Part shown: one piece after another, positions 1-8,415 of the stretch | Layout of the letters: every line of letters begins with the position of its first letter | How positions within the stretch are numbered: position 1 is the stretch's first letter | NCBI RefSeq assembly: GCF_030696805.1 | Contig: NZ_JAUYRO010000117.1 | Coordinates: forward strand, 24,644-88,643 | From: Methyloversatilis sp. | Lineage (GTDB): Bacteria; Pseudomonadota; Gammaproteobacteria; Burkholderiales; Rhodocyclaceae | Direction: 5' to 3' | DNA: 64,000 nt | Made by a program: the position numbers and the translations under genes | Notes under the pieces: model-generated | Databases searched by the model: none | What the model was told of the DNA's origin: nothing | Seen by the model: only the letters and a program-made list of their open reading frames with translations

Positions 1-1761
1 CGAGCCGCGCTCCACGATGCGGCCGGCGTCCATCACCAGGATCTGGTCGGCGTCCATGATGGTGGATAGCCGGTGCGCGATGATCAGCGTGGTGTGGCCG
101 CGCGCCACCTGTTCAAGCTGCGACTGGATGGCCTGTTCGGTTTTCGAGTCGAGGGCCGACGTGGCTTCGTCGAAGATCAGTACCGGTGGATCTTTCAGCA
201 GCGCGCGGGCAATCGCGACGCGTTGTTTCTCGCCGCCGGACAATTTCAGCCCCCGTTCCCCGACCTTGGTGGCGTAGCCGTCAGGCAGGCGGGTGACGAA
301 GTCATGCAGTTGCGCCGCGCGGCTGGCGGCTTCGACGTCTTCTGCCGAGGCGGTGACCCGGCCGTACTGGATGTTGTAGTGGATGCTGTCGTTGAACAGT
401 ACGGTGTCCTGCGGGACGATCCCGATCGCGGTGCGCAGGCTGTCCTGAGTGAGTTTGCGGATGTCGGTGCCATTGATCGTGATGCGCCCGCCACCGCTGT
501 CCACTTCATAGAAGCGGTACAGCAGCCGCGCCAGGGTCGATTTGCCGGAGCCTGACTGGCCGACTACTGCGACCCGGCCACCGGCCGGTATCGTGAAATC
601 GACGTCGTGCAGGATCTGGCGCGCCGGCTCATAGCTGAAATTCACCTGCTGGAAACGCACTTCGCATGGCCCTGGCGGCAGGGCCTTCGCGTCCGGGTCG
701 TCGGCGATTTCACGATGGGTGTCCATCAGGCCGAACATGCGCTCGATATCGGTCAGCGACTGGCGGATCTCGCGGTACAGCACGCCGAGGAAATTCAGCG
801 GAATGTAGAGCTGGATCATGAAGGCATTGACCAGCACGATGTCGCCCAGCGTCATGCGGCCTTCGGCGACGCCGACCGTCGCGCGCCACATCATCAGCGT
901 GACGCCGATGGCGATGATGAAGGCCTGGCCGATGTTCAGGTAGGACAGCGAAATCTGGCTGCGCTCCTGCGCCCGCTGCCAGCGCGCCATCTGTTCGTCG
1001 TAGCGGCGCGCCTCGAAGCTTTCATTGTTGAAATACTTCACCGTTTCGTAGTTCAGCAGGCTGTCGATCGCGCGCGTGTTGGCGGCCGAATCCAGCTCAT
1101 TCACTTCGCGCCGAAGCTTGGTGCGCCAGTTGGTGACGACCACGGTGAACGTGATGTAGATCGCCAGCGTGATTGCGGTGATCAGCGCGAACGCCGCTTC
1201 GTACTTCACTGCGAGGATGCTCAGCACGAGGCCCATCTCGACCAGCGTCGGCAGGATGGAATAGAGCGTGTAGCTGATCAAGGAGCCGATGGCGCGGGTG
1301 CCGCGCTCGATGTCGCGTGTCAGTCCGCCGGTCTGGCGCTCCAGATGAAAGCGCAAAGACAGCGCATGCAGATGCTGGAACACCTGCATCGAAATGCGCC
1401 GCACGGCCTGCTGCGTCACGCGCGAAAACACGATTTCGCGCAGCTCGGTCAACAGCGAAGTTGAAAAGCGCAGCGCGCCGTAGGCCGCCAGCAGACCCAG
1501 CGGCACCAGCAGCGGTGCGGCTTCGAGCGCGCTCTTCTGCATGGCGGCGGCCGGCGTCAGCGCGTCGATCAGCTGCTTGAAGATGAGCGGCACCGTCACG
1601 TTGGCACCTTTGGCGCCGATCAGGAAGGTGAGCGCAATCAGCACGCGCCACTTGTAAGCCCAGAGGTAGGGGAAAAGGCTCTTGAGGGTATCGAGGTCCC
1701 GGCGGCGGGTGCCGGGCGGGGCTTCGGGTGCGGGCAGGGGCGCAGCAGCGGAGTTTCTCAT
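1..1761 (-). CDS. ABC exporter, Atm1/HMT1-like half transporter (3' end cut off)
   Basis: Minus-strand frame open from the ATG at 1761 to the window edge, 587 codons without a stop. The N-terminal half is a six-helix exporter membrane domain (around residues 25-315). The nucleotide-binding domain follows, with Walker A GQSGSGKST, signature LSGGEKQR and Walker B LIFDEATSALD, and it ends just after the H-loop (IIAHRLST). The fused permease-ATPase layout and motifs such as ETVKYFNNE match the Atm1/HMT1 heavy-metal or glutathione-conjugate exporter branch rather than MsbA. Inference: a homodimeric inner-membrane exporter, perhaps of glutathione-linked metal or sulfur compounds. Only the last few tens of residues are missing. 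Confidence 0.9.
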   Translation of the reverse strand, partial: MRNSAAAPLPAPEAPPGTRRRDLDTLKSLFPYLWAYKWRVLIALTFLIGAKGANVTVPLIFKQLIDALTPAAAMQKSALEAAPLLVPLGLLAAYGALRFSTSLLTELREIVFSRVTQQAVRRISMQVFQHLHALSLRFHLERQTGGLTRDIERGTRAIGSLISYTLYSILPTLVEMGLVLSILAVKYEAAFALITAITLAIYITFTVVVTNWRTKLRREVNELDSAANTRAIDSLLNYETVKYFNNESFEARRYDEQMARWQRAQERSQISLSYLNIGQAFIIAIGVTLMMWRATVGVAEGRMTLGDIVLVNAFMIQLYIPLNFLGVLYREIRQSLTDIERMFGLMDTHREIADDPDAKALPPGPCEVRFQQVNFSYEPARQILHDVDFTIPAGGRVAVVGQSGSGKSTLARLLYRFYEVDSGGGRITINGTDIRKLTQDSLRTAIGIVPQDTVLFNDSIHYNIQYGRVTASAEDVEAASRAAQLHDFVTRLPDGYATKVGERGLKLSGGEKQRVAIARALLKDPPVLIFDEATSALDSKTEQAIQSQLEQVARGHTTLIIAHRLSTIMDADQILVMDAGRIVERGS

Positions 1762-1826
1762 GGCGCAATTGTAAGGTACGGTGCGGGCGCCATACGAGCT
1801 GTCGGCACCAGTTTCGCGAGGATGGC

Positions 1827-3020
1827 CTACAGGTAAAGCAGCAGCGCTGACATGCCGATTGCAAGCGTCACGGCACCCAGCAGGCGCCTGCGATCTTGCG
1901 TCGACCACGATGCGACCGGCAGGACATCCTTTTCAGGCACCGGACGCGGCCCGGCCGCCTTCAATGCGGCGTCGACCGCCTCCCGCGACACACCGACGGT
2001 GGCAGCGAGGCGATCCGGGTCATCGATGGCAGCGGATCGTGCCGCAAGCCGGATGGTGGCTTCGGTGGAGTCGAATTCCCGTGCCAGCCCGCGCGACACG
2101 GTCGCAGCACCCGACGCGGAGGAGGATTCGGTGACAGCGCCTGTTGCGCCGGACGATGACCGGACTCGCGCCGGCAGCTTGAAATCAGTGTCCGGCGCAC
2201 ATTGCCGACGGCAGGTGCGCAGGTCGTCCGCCATGTCCGCGGCGTTCTGGTACCGCGCATCCGGTAATTTGGCCAGCGCTCTTGCCGCAATGAGATCGAC
2301 CAGCGCCGGCAGCGCCGGATTCAGCACACCCGGTGCTGCCGGCGTGTGGTGGATGACCTGATACATCACCGACTGCACATCGCTGCCGCTGAAGGGCGAC
2401 CGGCCGGTCATCATTTCGTACAGGATGACACCGAGCGCGAACAGGTCGACCCGCGCGTCCGCCGTGTGGCCGAGCACCTGTTCCGGCGACAGGTAACGCG
2501 GCGACCCGAGCAGCAGGCCGGTCTGGGTGCGTGCGTCGGCACCGTGCAGGCGCGCGATGCCGAAGTCGGTGATTTTCACGCGCCCATCGGCCAGCACCAT
2601 GATGTTGCCCGGCTTCACATCGCGGTGGATGACGCCCCGCTCATGCGCATAAGCCAGGCCGTCGGCGATCTGTGCAGTCAGCTCGAGCGCACGATCAAAG
2701 CCCAGTTCGCCGCGATTGATCAGGTCCTTCAGTTCGCGCCCGTCGAGGTATTCCATGGCCATGTAGGCCAATTCGCCGCAGCGACCGATATCGTGAATGG
2801 TGACGATATTGGGGTGATTCAACCCGCCGGCCGCGCGCGCCTCGATCATGAAGCGCCGTTCGTAGAATTCGATGTCGTCCGGATCGAGCGCCATGTTGAT
2901 GGTCTTGATCGCCACCGTGCGGTCGAGCAGCGGATCGAAGGCACGATAGACCACGCCCATTGCGCCACGCCCGATCTCGGCGAGCACGTCATAGCGTCCG
3001 ATATTCACGGGAAGACTCAT
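1827..3020 (-). CDS. Hanks-type Ser/Thr protein kinase with C-terminal membrane anchor
   Basis: 397 residues from the ATG that begins MSLPVNIGRYDV; a longer in-frame start exists but the kinase domain begins immediately here. The glycine loop IGRGAMGVVYRAF, the VAIK lysine, catalytic loop HRDVKPGN, metal-binding DFG and the SPEQ activation-segment motif are all present, so the kinase should be active. The C-terminal third is low-complexity and ends in one hydrophobic helix (LLGAVTLAIGMSALLLYL), an unusual tail anchor that would leave the kinase cytoplasmic. It lies 10 nt after a lipoprotein gene and shares its strand with a cyclase-like gene, so the three are probably one signalling operon. 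Confidence 0.9.
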   Translation of the reverse strand: MSLPVNIGRYDVLAEIGRGAMGVVYRAFDPLLDRTVAIKTINMALDPDDIEFYERRFMIEARAAGGLNHPNIVTIHDIGRCGELAYMAMEYLDGRELKDLINRGELGFDRALELTAQIADGLAYAHERGVIHRDVKPGNIMVLADGRVKITDFGIARLHGADARTQTGLLLGSPRYLSPEQVLGHTADARVDLFALGVILYEMMTGRSPFSGSDVQSVMYQVIHHTPAAPGVLNPALPALVDLIAARALAKLPDARYQNAADMADDLRTCRRQCAPDTDFKLPARVRSSSGATGAVTESSSASGAATVSRGLAREFDSTEATIRLAARSAAIDDPDRLAATVGVSREAVDAALKAAGPRPVPEKDVLPVASWSTQDRRRLLGAVTLAIGMSALLLYL

Positions 3021-3030
3021 GGCAACCCGA

Positions 3031-3564
3031 TCAGCGTGCGTCGGCAACGCTGCGATAGACCGGACCCCACTGCGGGTGTCCCGCTTCAGCCGGCGTCAAT
3101 GCAAATGCCGGGTCGGCGGCAAACGCGCGCTCGAATGACTGCCGGCAGGCCGCTTCGCGCTTGCTGATGCAGTGGATGAAGGCCAGGTACTTGTGTGCTC
3201 TCGCATGACTGGCGCGGCTGCGCAGCCCCGGACCCAGGCTCGACTTGAGCAGTTCGGCCGCTTCCGGGTAGCGAGCATCCTCATACTTTTTGATGCCCTC
3301 AGCCAGCAGTTCCTCTGCCGACGTCGCCCGTGCGGGGGCGGCGCTCGGGGAGGCCGCCGGTTTCGACGATGTTCTGGGCGTGTCACCTGTCGGCACCTTC
3401 GTTGCTGGTGGCTGACCCGACTTCGGTGCCGGCTTCGCCGTGTCCTGATCGAATACGGACACGATGCCGTCGACGCCCTTTTGCACCGTCGCACAGGCGG
3501 ACAGCATGGATATGACCGCGACGAGCGCCCAGCAACGTGGCGCTCGCTTACTGACGAAAATCAT
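3031..3564 (-). CDS. Putative outer-membrane lipoprotein with TPR-like C-terminal half
   Basis: 177 residues. The ATG at 3564 gives a signal peptide ending in a lipobox, MLSAC (lipidated Cys), and overlaps the end of the upstream cyclase-like gene by 17 nt. A Pro/Ala/Ser-rich linker (about residues 45-80) leads to a helical region of TPR character (AEELLAEGIKKYEDARYPEAAELLKSSL in frame, written here only as context of an A-x-E-L-L pattern). No enzyme motif is visible. Its place between a kinase and a cyclase-like/PEGA protein suggests an envelope-side partner of that signalling group. I do not recognise a named family. Confidence 0.75.
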   Translation of the reverse strand: MIFVSKRAPRCWALVAVISMLSACATVQKGVDGIVSVFDQDTAKPAPKSGQPPATKVPTGDTPRTSSKPAASPSAAPARATSAEELLAEGIKKYEDARYPEAAELLKSSLGPGLRSRASHARAHKYLAFIHCISKREAACRQSFERAFAADPAFALTPAEAGHPQWGPVYRSVADAR

Positions 3565-4567
3565 GTCTGATCCTGGTTTCCTCGCCGGCTCTGACTTCGA
3601 CCTGCTGTTTATGTGGCGCAAACGCCGGATTGCGGATTTCGAGTACGTGCTGGCCGGGTGCCAGCATGAGGTGGCGCTCAGGCGGTGCCGCACCATGATG
3701 CACACCGGCCACGCCCACCTCGCCCCAGGGCAGCACATTCACCCGCAGGGTACCGAGTCGCTCCGCATCTGTCGGCGCGCCGTTCTCGCGATCAGAAACG
3801 GTGCGCTGCGGTGCCGTTACGGGCGCTTGTACCACGCCCCCATGCCTGTCGTTCGCAGCCCGGCTGTCTTGCTCCGGCAGCGCTGCACGGATGACCATCG
3901 CGACGAGCAGGATGGCTCCCATGGTCAGCACCGTCACCAACGGCGGGCGCGAAAGGAGCCCCGCCAGCAGTGCCATCGACCGCGCGCCGGACTCGCCGCC
4001 AGCGTGCGGCTCGCTGTCCGGTCGCTCGGGCAGCGGGCTGTCGGTCAGGATGAACACCTCGTGTTCGCGCAGCTGCGCGTCGGTGCGCACCCCCGCTGGT
4101 TCAAACAGATGCCTGCACGCATCCTGCCGGTTCGCCAGTGCCTCGACGAAGGCTCGTGTCGCGAAAACCCTGCCGACGCTGGCAAAGCCCGCGACGCGTT
4201 GTGCCACCCCGAGACCGTCACCGACGAGGTTGGGCGGCATCCCCGGTTCGCCGATCAGCATGACCGGTCCGTGGTGGATGCCTCCGCGCAGCGCGAGCGC
4301 CAGAGTGCCCGCGGTCGCGACCGCGTCGCGCACCCGGGCTGCACAGCGAAGCGCGTCGTCCGGGTCTTCGATGAACGTGACGGCCGCGCCGTCTGCGGTA
4401 TCCAGGACGATGCGCGCCTGCGGGCTCACACCAGTCAATGCAGAGCCCAAGATCTGGTGGAAGCGCGCTCGCATCTGCGCCTGTTCGGCTACCGCTTTGT
4501 CCGGATAGCCGATGATGTCGATCACGACGATGCTGCATACCGCTGCGCTTGAGCCTTCGTGAGTCAT
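3548..4567 (-). CDS. Class III cyclase-like protein with transmembrane helix and PEGA-like C-terminus
   Basis: 339 residues from the ATG at 4567. Residues 1-190 resemble a class III adenylate/guanylate cyclase homology domain: the first metal Asp is in VVIDIIGYPD, an ADG replaces the usual GDG hairpin, and GGIHHGPVM replaces RIGIHTG. The usual N-x-A-A-R signature reads GVAQRV, so the transition-state Asn looks lost and catalysis is doubtful. One transmembrane helix (VLTMGAILLVAMVI) is followed by a periplasmic PEGA-like beta domain near the C-terminus (LRVNVLPWGEV ... LAPGQHVLEIRN). Inference: a sensory or scaffold protein rather than a working cyclase, encoded with the Ser/Thr kinase downstream. 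Confidence 0.7.
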   Translation of the reverse strand: MTHEGSSAAVCSIVVIDIIGYPDKAVAEQAQMRARFHQILGSALTGVSPQARIVLDTADGAAVTFIEDPDDALRCAARVRDAVATAGTLALALRGGIHHGPVMLIGEPGMPPNLVGDGLGVAQRVAGFASVGRVFATRAFVEALANRQDACRHLFEPAGVRTDAQLREHEVFILTDSPLPERPDSEPHAGGESGARSMALLAGLLSRPPLVTVLTMGAILLVAMVIRAALPEQDSRAANDRHGGVVQAPVTAPQRTVSDRENGAPTDAERLGTLRVNVLPWGEVGVAGVHHGAAPPERHLMLAPGQHVLEIRNPAFAPHKQQVEVRAGEETRIRHDFRQ

Positions 4568-4800
4568 GTCCGGAGAAGCTGGAGATATCGTGTTCTTGGG
4601 GGCGGCGGAGAGCGTTCGTCCGGTTGGCCCGAAGCGGGCAGGGCGCGCGCCTGCCGCAGCCAAGACGCAGCAGTCACGATGGGCGCGCGATCGACCGTGT
4701 CTGATGGCATGCCTGCGCCGTATGTTCCCGGATCGGCCCCATTATTGCCGTAGGGCTGCAGCCCGTCGCCGGATCACAGGAGCCCGGGTGTGCGATCCGG

Positions 4801-5007
4801 TCAGCGCTGCACCGGAAAACCGCTGTCCTCGAGCGCGCGGCAGATATCGTCTTCCGACACAAGAGGACTGTGCTCAACGCTGACCGTGCCGGTTTCCGGC
4901 GATACGTCGACGCTGTCTATCCCCGGGAGCTCATGGACGATGTTGACGATGTCGGCGGCACAGTCGGGACCTTCAACGCCTGACTCGATGATGACAGTGG
5001 TGTGCAT
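4801..5007 (-). CDS. Small HMA-like (heavy-metal-associated) domain protein with one Cys
   Basis: 68 residues beginning MHTTVIIESG. The length and beta-alpha-beta-beta-alpha-beta pattern fit an HMA/CopZ-type metallochaperone (V-x-H-E-L-P-G-I-D-S-V-D-V then a C-terminal ALEDSGFPVQ). The metal loop, normally M-x-C-x-x-C, reads VEGPDCAAD, so only the second cysteine remains. Copper binding by the usual two-Cys mode is therefore unlikely for the monomer. The gene stands alone between the signalling group and a divergent PEP-CTERM gene. The fold call is by pattern only. Confidence 0.65.
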   Translation of the reverse strand: MHTTVIIESGVEGPDCAADIVNIVHELPGIDSVDVSPETGTVSVEHSPLVSEDDICRALEDSGFPVQR

Positions 5008-5238
5008 GGTGTGGTCTCCAGCCAGTATCCGGTCTTCACAGGGACCCTGAGGCATCGTAGCTGCCCGGTGCATGGGGCGGGTCCGGGGGCATCAGGATCG
5101 CCGGCGAAACAGAACTTCACGCGCAAGGTTCAGGAAATTGTTCACAAGGTGTCGGTAAATCTTACACGGCACTGTGTGCTTCAATTTCGTCGATTCTCAA
5201 CAGCCTGAAAAAAAAGAGTTTTTCAATAAAAAAATCGC

Positions 5239-5254
5239 TGGCACAGAACTTGCT
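5239..5254 (+). promoter_or_regulatory. Sigma-54 promoter of the PEP-CTERM gene
   Basis: TGGCAC-AGAAC-TTGCT matches the RpoN -24/-12 consensus (TGGCAC-N5-TTGCW) at every key base. Transcription would start about 12 nt downstream, giving a 5' leader of roughly 25-30 nt before the Shine-Dalgarno CAGGAG and the ATG at 5294. PEP-CTERM genes in several betaproteobacteria are known to be under PrsK/PrsR sigma-54 control. Confidence 0.75.
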
Positions 5255-5293
5255 GCAGTTGATTCACGAAAACCCACAGCGTCAGGAGCTTCC

Positions 5294-6016
5294 ATGAAGT
5301 ACGCCCTCAACTCAGTTGCTGCGCTCGTTGCACTCGCCAGCACTGCAGCTTTCGCTGCGCCGATCACGCCGTCAAGTACCGCTCTGCAAACCCTGTCGGC
5401 TGCCACCTTTGGCGGATCGGGCATTCCGAATACCGCAGTACAGGCGCTTGCAGTGGATCCGACGATGGCAGATGTAACCATCGGTCTGACCGCACATCAG
5501 CGTTTCACCGGCCCGAATCTGGTCAATAACGGTACCAGCACTTTCGAAGCCTCGACCGGTGTGTCCGCTAACCCGCCGTCGTCGCCTGCCGATCCCTACG
5601 CATTGTGGAACTTCGCGTTCTATGTGGGTGGTGACGACATTTCGAATTACGTGTTCCGGTTGTACTACGACTTCGATCCGGCCAGCGGCACGGACGAAGC
5701 AAATCACGGCGTGATCGAGTTTCTCGGTTCGGCGTTGCAGGGTGCGGCGATCCAGAATTCCTTTAATCTCGGCATGGACTTCCTCGCCACGAGCATCCCC
5801 GGCGTCATCACCGCACCTCTCGGGTCGTTCTCGCCGACGGTCGAAGGCGAATACACCTTCGCGCTGACCGCCATACTCGAGCGGGTTGAGGTGGGTCGCG
5901 TGGCCATTCTGGTCGACGTCAATAACCCCGGCACGGCGATTCCGGAACCTGGCACGCTTGCACTCGCCAGCCTCGCACTGCTCGGCCTCGCCGGCCTGCG
6001 CCGTCGCTTCAGCTGA
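5294..6016 (+). CDS. PEP-CTERM sorted surface protein
   Basis: 240 residues. The ATG at 5294 has a good Shine-Dalgarno (CAGGAG) and begins a Sec signal peptide (MKYALNSVAALVALASTAAFA). The C-terminus is a canonical PEP-CTERM sorting signal: PEPGTLALAS, a hydrophobic helix and the terminal basic cluster RRR. The middle is a beta-rich, Asp/Asn-containing domain with no cysteines that I do not recognise. Known for the family: export, then processing by exosortase/XrtA-type enzymes, often linked to exopolysaccharide and floc formation. It is preceded by a sigma-54 promoter and followed by a strong intrinsic terminator, so it is a single-gene unit. Confidence 0.88.
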   Translation: MKYALNSVAALVALASTAAFAAPITPSSTALQTLSAATFGGSGIPNTAVQALAVDPTMADVTIGLTAHQRFTGPNLVNNGTSTFEASTGVSANPPSSPADPYALWNFAFYVGGDDISNYVFRLYYDFDPASGTDEANHGVIEFLGSALQGAAIQNSFNLGMDFLATSIPGVITAPLGSFSPTVEGEYTFALTAILERVEVGRVAILVDVNNPGTAIPEPGTLALASLALLGLAGLRRRFS

Positions 6017-6052
6017 CAGTCGCCTCCGCGCCCGAGCGCGGATGGTGGCCAA

Positions 6053-6090
6053 ACAAAAAGCCCGACCTCCAGGTCGGGCTTTTTGTTTTT
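6053..6090 (+). terminator. Intrinsic terminator after the PEP-CTERM gene
   Basis: A 16-bp perfect inverted repeat (AAAAAGCCCGACCT / AGGTCGGGCTTTTT plus flanking AC/GT) with a two-base spacer, followed by a T-rich tail. The A-run on the left means it can also work for transcripts arriving from the minus strand, i.e. for the end of the MocR-type gene at 6164. Confidence 0.9.
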
Positions 6091-6163
6091 GCGGTGTCTC
6101 GTCGTGCCGCGCGCAGGGGTTCCCGCATGTCGCTTGCCGCCTGGCGTTGGCCGTGCGGGTACC

Positions 6164-7555
6164 TTACATCACCGTCGAATGCGGCTGGAGCGGATGTTCG
6201 AGCGTGTCGGAGATCAGGCGCAGCGCGATGTCGCAGTCGTCACGCGACATCGGGCCGCCGAGGCACACGCGTACCGCGTCCGGCGGCGTGCCATCGGTGC
6301 TGAAGGCGGCGCTGGCGACGACGCCAACGCCTTGCGCACGCAGGTAGGACGCAAATTCCACCATCGACCAGTCAGACGACAGGGGTAGCCACAGGTGAAA
6401 GCCTTCCGCTTGCGCCCGCATCGCGTGGCGGCCCAGATGACGTACGGCCAGTGACTGGCGGAAGACGGATTCGCTGCGGATGGCGTCCAGCATGGCGTCG
6501 GCCGTGCCGTCGTTGATCCAGCGCGTGGCCAGCGCATTGGTGACCGGCGAGCACATGACCGTGGTGGCGCGCAGCGCGCCGGCCAGACGTTCCGCCTGGC
6601 GCGGGCCGGGTGCGTGCACGAAGGCCGAGCGCAAGCCGGCGCCGAAGCACTTCGACAGACCGGTGATGTAATAGGTGAGTGCCGGCGCCAGCGTGGCCAG
6701 CGGTGGTGGTGGGTCGCGCGGCAGCATGGCGTAGGCGTCGTCCTCGATGATGGGCACGGCGTAGCGCAGCGCCACATCGGCCAGCGCTTCGCGGCGGGCA
6801 CGGGTGACTGTCGCGGTGGTCGGGTTCAGCAGCGTCGGGTTGCAGTAAAGCGCGCGTGGCTTCAATGTCCGGCAGGCGTGTTCGAAAGCGTCGGCGCTGG
6901 GGCCGTCGTCGTCCAGCGACAGCGCATGCAGTTGCACGCCGAGCTGGGCAGCGATGGCCTTGATGCCCGGATAGGTCAGCGACTCGACGCAGATCAACTC
7001 GCCCGGTCGTGCCAGCAGCGACACCAGCGCAGTCAGCGCGGCATGGATGCCCGGGCACACCAGCACACGTTCGACCGCGCACAGTGGCAGCCTGCGACGC
7101 AGCCACTGCACGCCGGCTGCGCGGTCGTCACGCGTGCCGCCGAAGTCCTGATAGCGCAGCAGGTCGTACCAGTCGGACTGCACCATCACCTGCGCCGCAC
7201 TGTCGCGCAGGCGCGCAATGAGCGCCGGGTCGTGCGGTTCGGGCGGCAGGTTCATCGTCATTTCGGCGCCGCTGCCGCCGCGCAGCGTCAGGCCGGGCGT
7301 GGCCCCGCGCACGAAGGTGCCCATGCCGGCGCGCGAATCGATCAGGCCGCGCTTGCGCGCCTCGGCATAGCCGCGCGCCACCGTCGTGTAATTCAGTTCC
7401 AGGTAGTCGGCCAGTTCGCGCAGCGTGGGCAGACGGTCGCGTGCGGCGAGCCGGCCGCTGCGCACGTCTTCGGCGATCAGGTCGGCGATCAGCAGATAGG
7501 CCGGCTTGTTGCTCGACCGGATACGCTTGAGCCAGATCTGCGCGGTCTTGTCCAT
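6164..7555 (-). CDS. MocR/PdxR-type regulator (GntR winged helix fused to PLP aminotransferase domain)
   Basis: 463 residues. Residues 1-82 are a GntR winged helix (PTLRELADYLELNYTTVARGY). Residues about 95-463 are a fold-type I aminotransferase domain with the PLP Asp and Tyr in EDDAYAML (272-276) and the Schiff-base Lys302 in GLSKCFG. So the cofactor pocket looks intact and ligand sensing through PLP is likely. It is the last gene of the Nit1C-type run and its ATG overlaps the stop of the previous gene (ATGA). MocR proteins bind direct repeats, and three 11-bp direct repeats lie upstream of the first gene of the run, so it is the obvious candidate regulator of this cluster (inference). Confidence 0.9.
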   Translation of the reverse strand: MDKTAQIWLKRIRSSNKPAYLLIADLIAEDVRSGRLAARDRLPTLRELADYLELNYTTVARGYAEARKRGLIDSRAGMGTFVRGATPGLTLRGGSGAEMTMNLPPEPHDPALIARLRDSAAQVMVQSDWYDLLRYQDFGGTRDDRAAGVQWLRRRLPLCAVERVLVCPGIHAALTALVSLLARPGELICVESLTYPGIKAIAAQLGVQLHALSLDDDGPSADAFEHACRTLKPRALYCNPTLLNPTTATVTRARREALADVALRYAVPIIEDDAYAMLPRDPPPPLATLAPALTYYITGLSKCFGAGLRSAFVHAPGPRQAERLAGALRATTVMCSPVTNALATRWINDGTADAMLDAIRSESVFRQSLAVRHLGRHAMRAQAEGFHLWLPLSSDWSMVEFASYLRAQGVGVVASAAFSTDGTPPDAVRVCLGGPMSRDDCDIALRLISDTLEHPLQPHSTVM

Positions 7556-8415
7556 CAGTCGGCTCGTCGGGTGAAGCGCTTGCGGGTGATCACGTCGGCG
7601 ATGCAGAGGCCGTCGGTGCGGCGCACGATGCGGCAGCGATGATGAAAGCCGTCCGGCTCAGCACCGGCGGACAGCAGTTCCACACGCACTGCTTCGCCCG
7701 GGTCGATGTTGCCGTGGAAATACAGCGCCCGCTCGGCGGTGACCGACGCGCGCAGGCCATACCAGGCGAACTCCGCACGGTCGACCAGGGCCTGGAAGGT
7801 GGCGAAGTACAGGAAGCCGGCGCCGTTGAAATCGCTGTTGGGGCAGGGCGTGAAGTCGAAGCTCCGAAGTACTTCACCTTCGTGGGTCGCGGTGCGGTGC
7901 GCCCGCCCGAGTGACTTCAGTTCGGCTGCGGCCGCCATCAGCGTGGTGTCGCCCGACATCGGGTCTTCGCTGCCCGGCAGCATCTGTGCCTTCGCGACGC
8001 TGCGGTTGCCGCCGCCCGGTTCGCGGCGCACCAGCGCGGACAGCAGCTCGATGCGCGCCACGCGCGTGCTGCCCATGCGCACCGTCTGCGCGCTGTAATG
8101 CTGCGCGCGGCCATGCGGCACCAGCCGCGCAAGCAGCGCGAAGGGTGCATGTTCGGCCACTGCATCGAGCTGCGCCTCGTGCAGTCGCACCGCGGTCAGC
8201 GCGGCATAGCTGCGGCGGCCTTCGATGTCGGAGAAGGCCGCCTCGTCCAGCCCCTGCGCGCGGGCGATGGCTATCCAGTGCAGGTGAGCGCATTCCTTCA
8301 GCAGCCAGTTCTCCGACAGGCCATACAGCGCGAGCTGAGGCATGCCGGCCTGATAGTGCTGCAGCAGCGCCAGCGTGGCGCGCGGCTGCAGATGAGCGGC
8401 GCCCTGCATCAGCAT
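7555..8415 (-). CDS. LnmK-like / Pnap_2097-type double-hotdog biosynthesis protein
   Basis: 286 residues from the ATG at 8415, which overlaps the end of the flavoprotein gene; its stop overlaps the start of the MocR gene. The sequence has two hotdog-like halves: an N-terminal half with [19 protein letters not shown] and a C-terminal half with [23 protein letters not shown]. That pattern recalls LnmK, the bifunctional acyltransferase/decarboxylase of leinamycin synthesis, and the related Pnap_2097 biosynthesis family. No acyl carrier protein is visible nearby. Known LnmK relatives act on carrier-bound acyl groups; the substrate here is unknown. This gene is not part of the core Nit1C set and extends the cluster's chemistry. 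Confidence 0.65.
   Translation of the reverse strand: MLMQGAAHLQPRATLALLQHYQAGMPQLALYGLSENWLLKECAHLHWIAIARAQGLDEAAFSDIEGRRSYAALTAVRLHEAQLDAVAEHAPFALLARLVPHGRAQHYSAQTVRMGSTRVARIELLSALVRREPGGGNRSVAKAQMLPGSEDPMSGDTTLMAAAAELKSLGRAHRTATHEGEVLRSFDFTPCPNSDFNGAGFLYFATFQALVDRAEFAWYGLRASVTAERALYFHGNIDPGEAVRVELLSAGAEPDGFHHRCRIVRRTDGLCIADVITRKRFTRRAD

Noticed and set aside
5200..5240. A-rich hairpin TGAAAAA/TTTTTCA as a terminator
   Set aside because: Weak A-T stem with no GC-rich part; more likely the AT-rich upstream part of the sigma-54 promoter.
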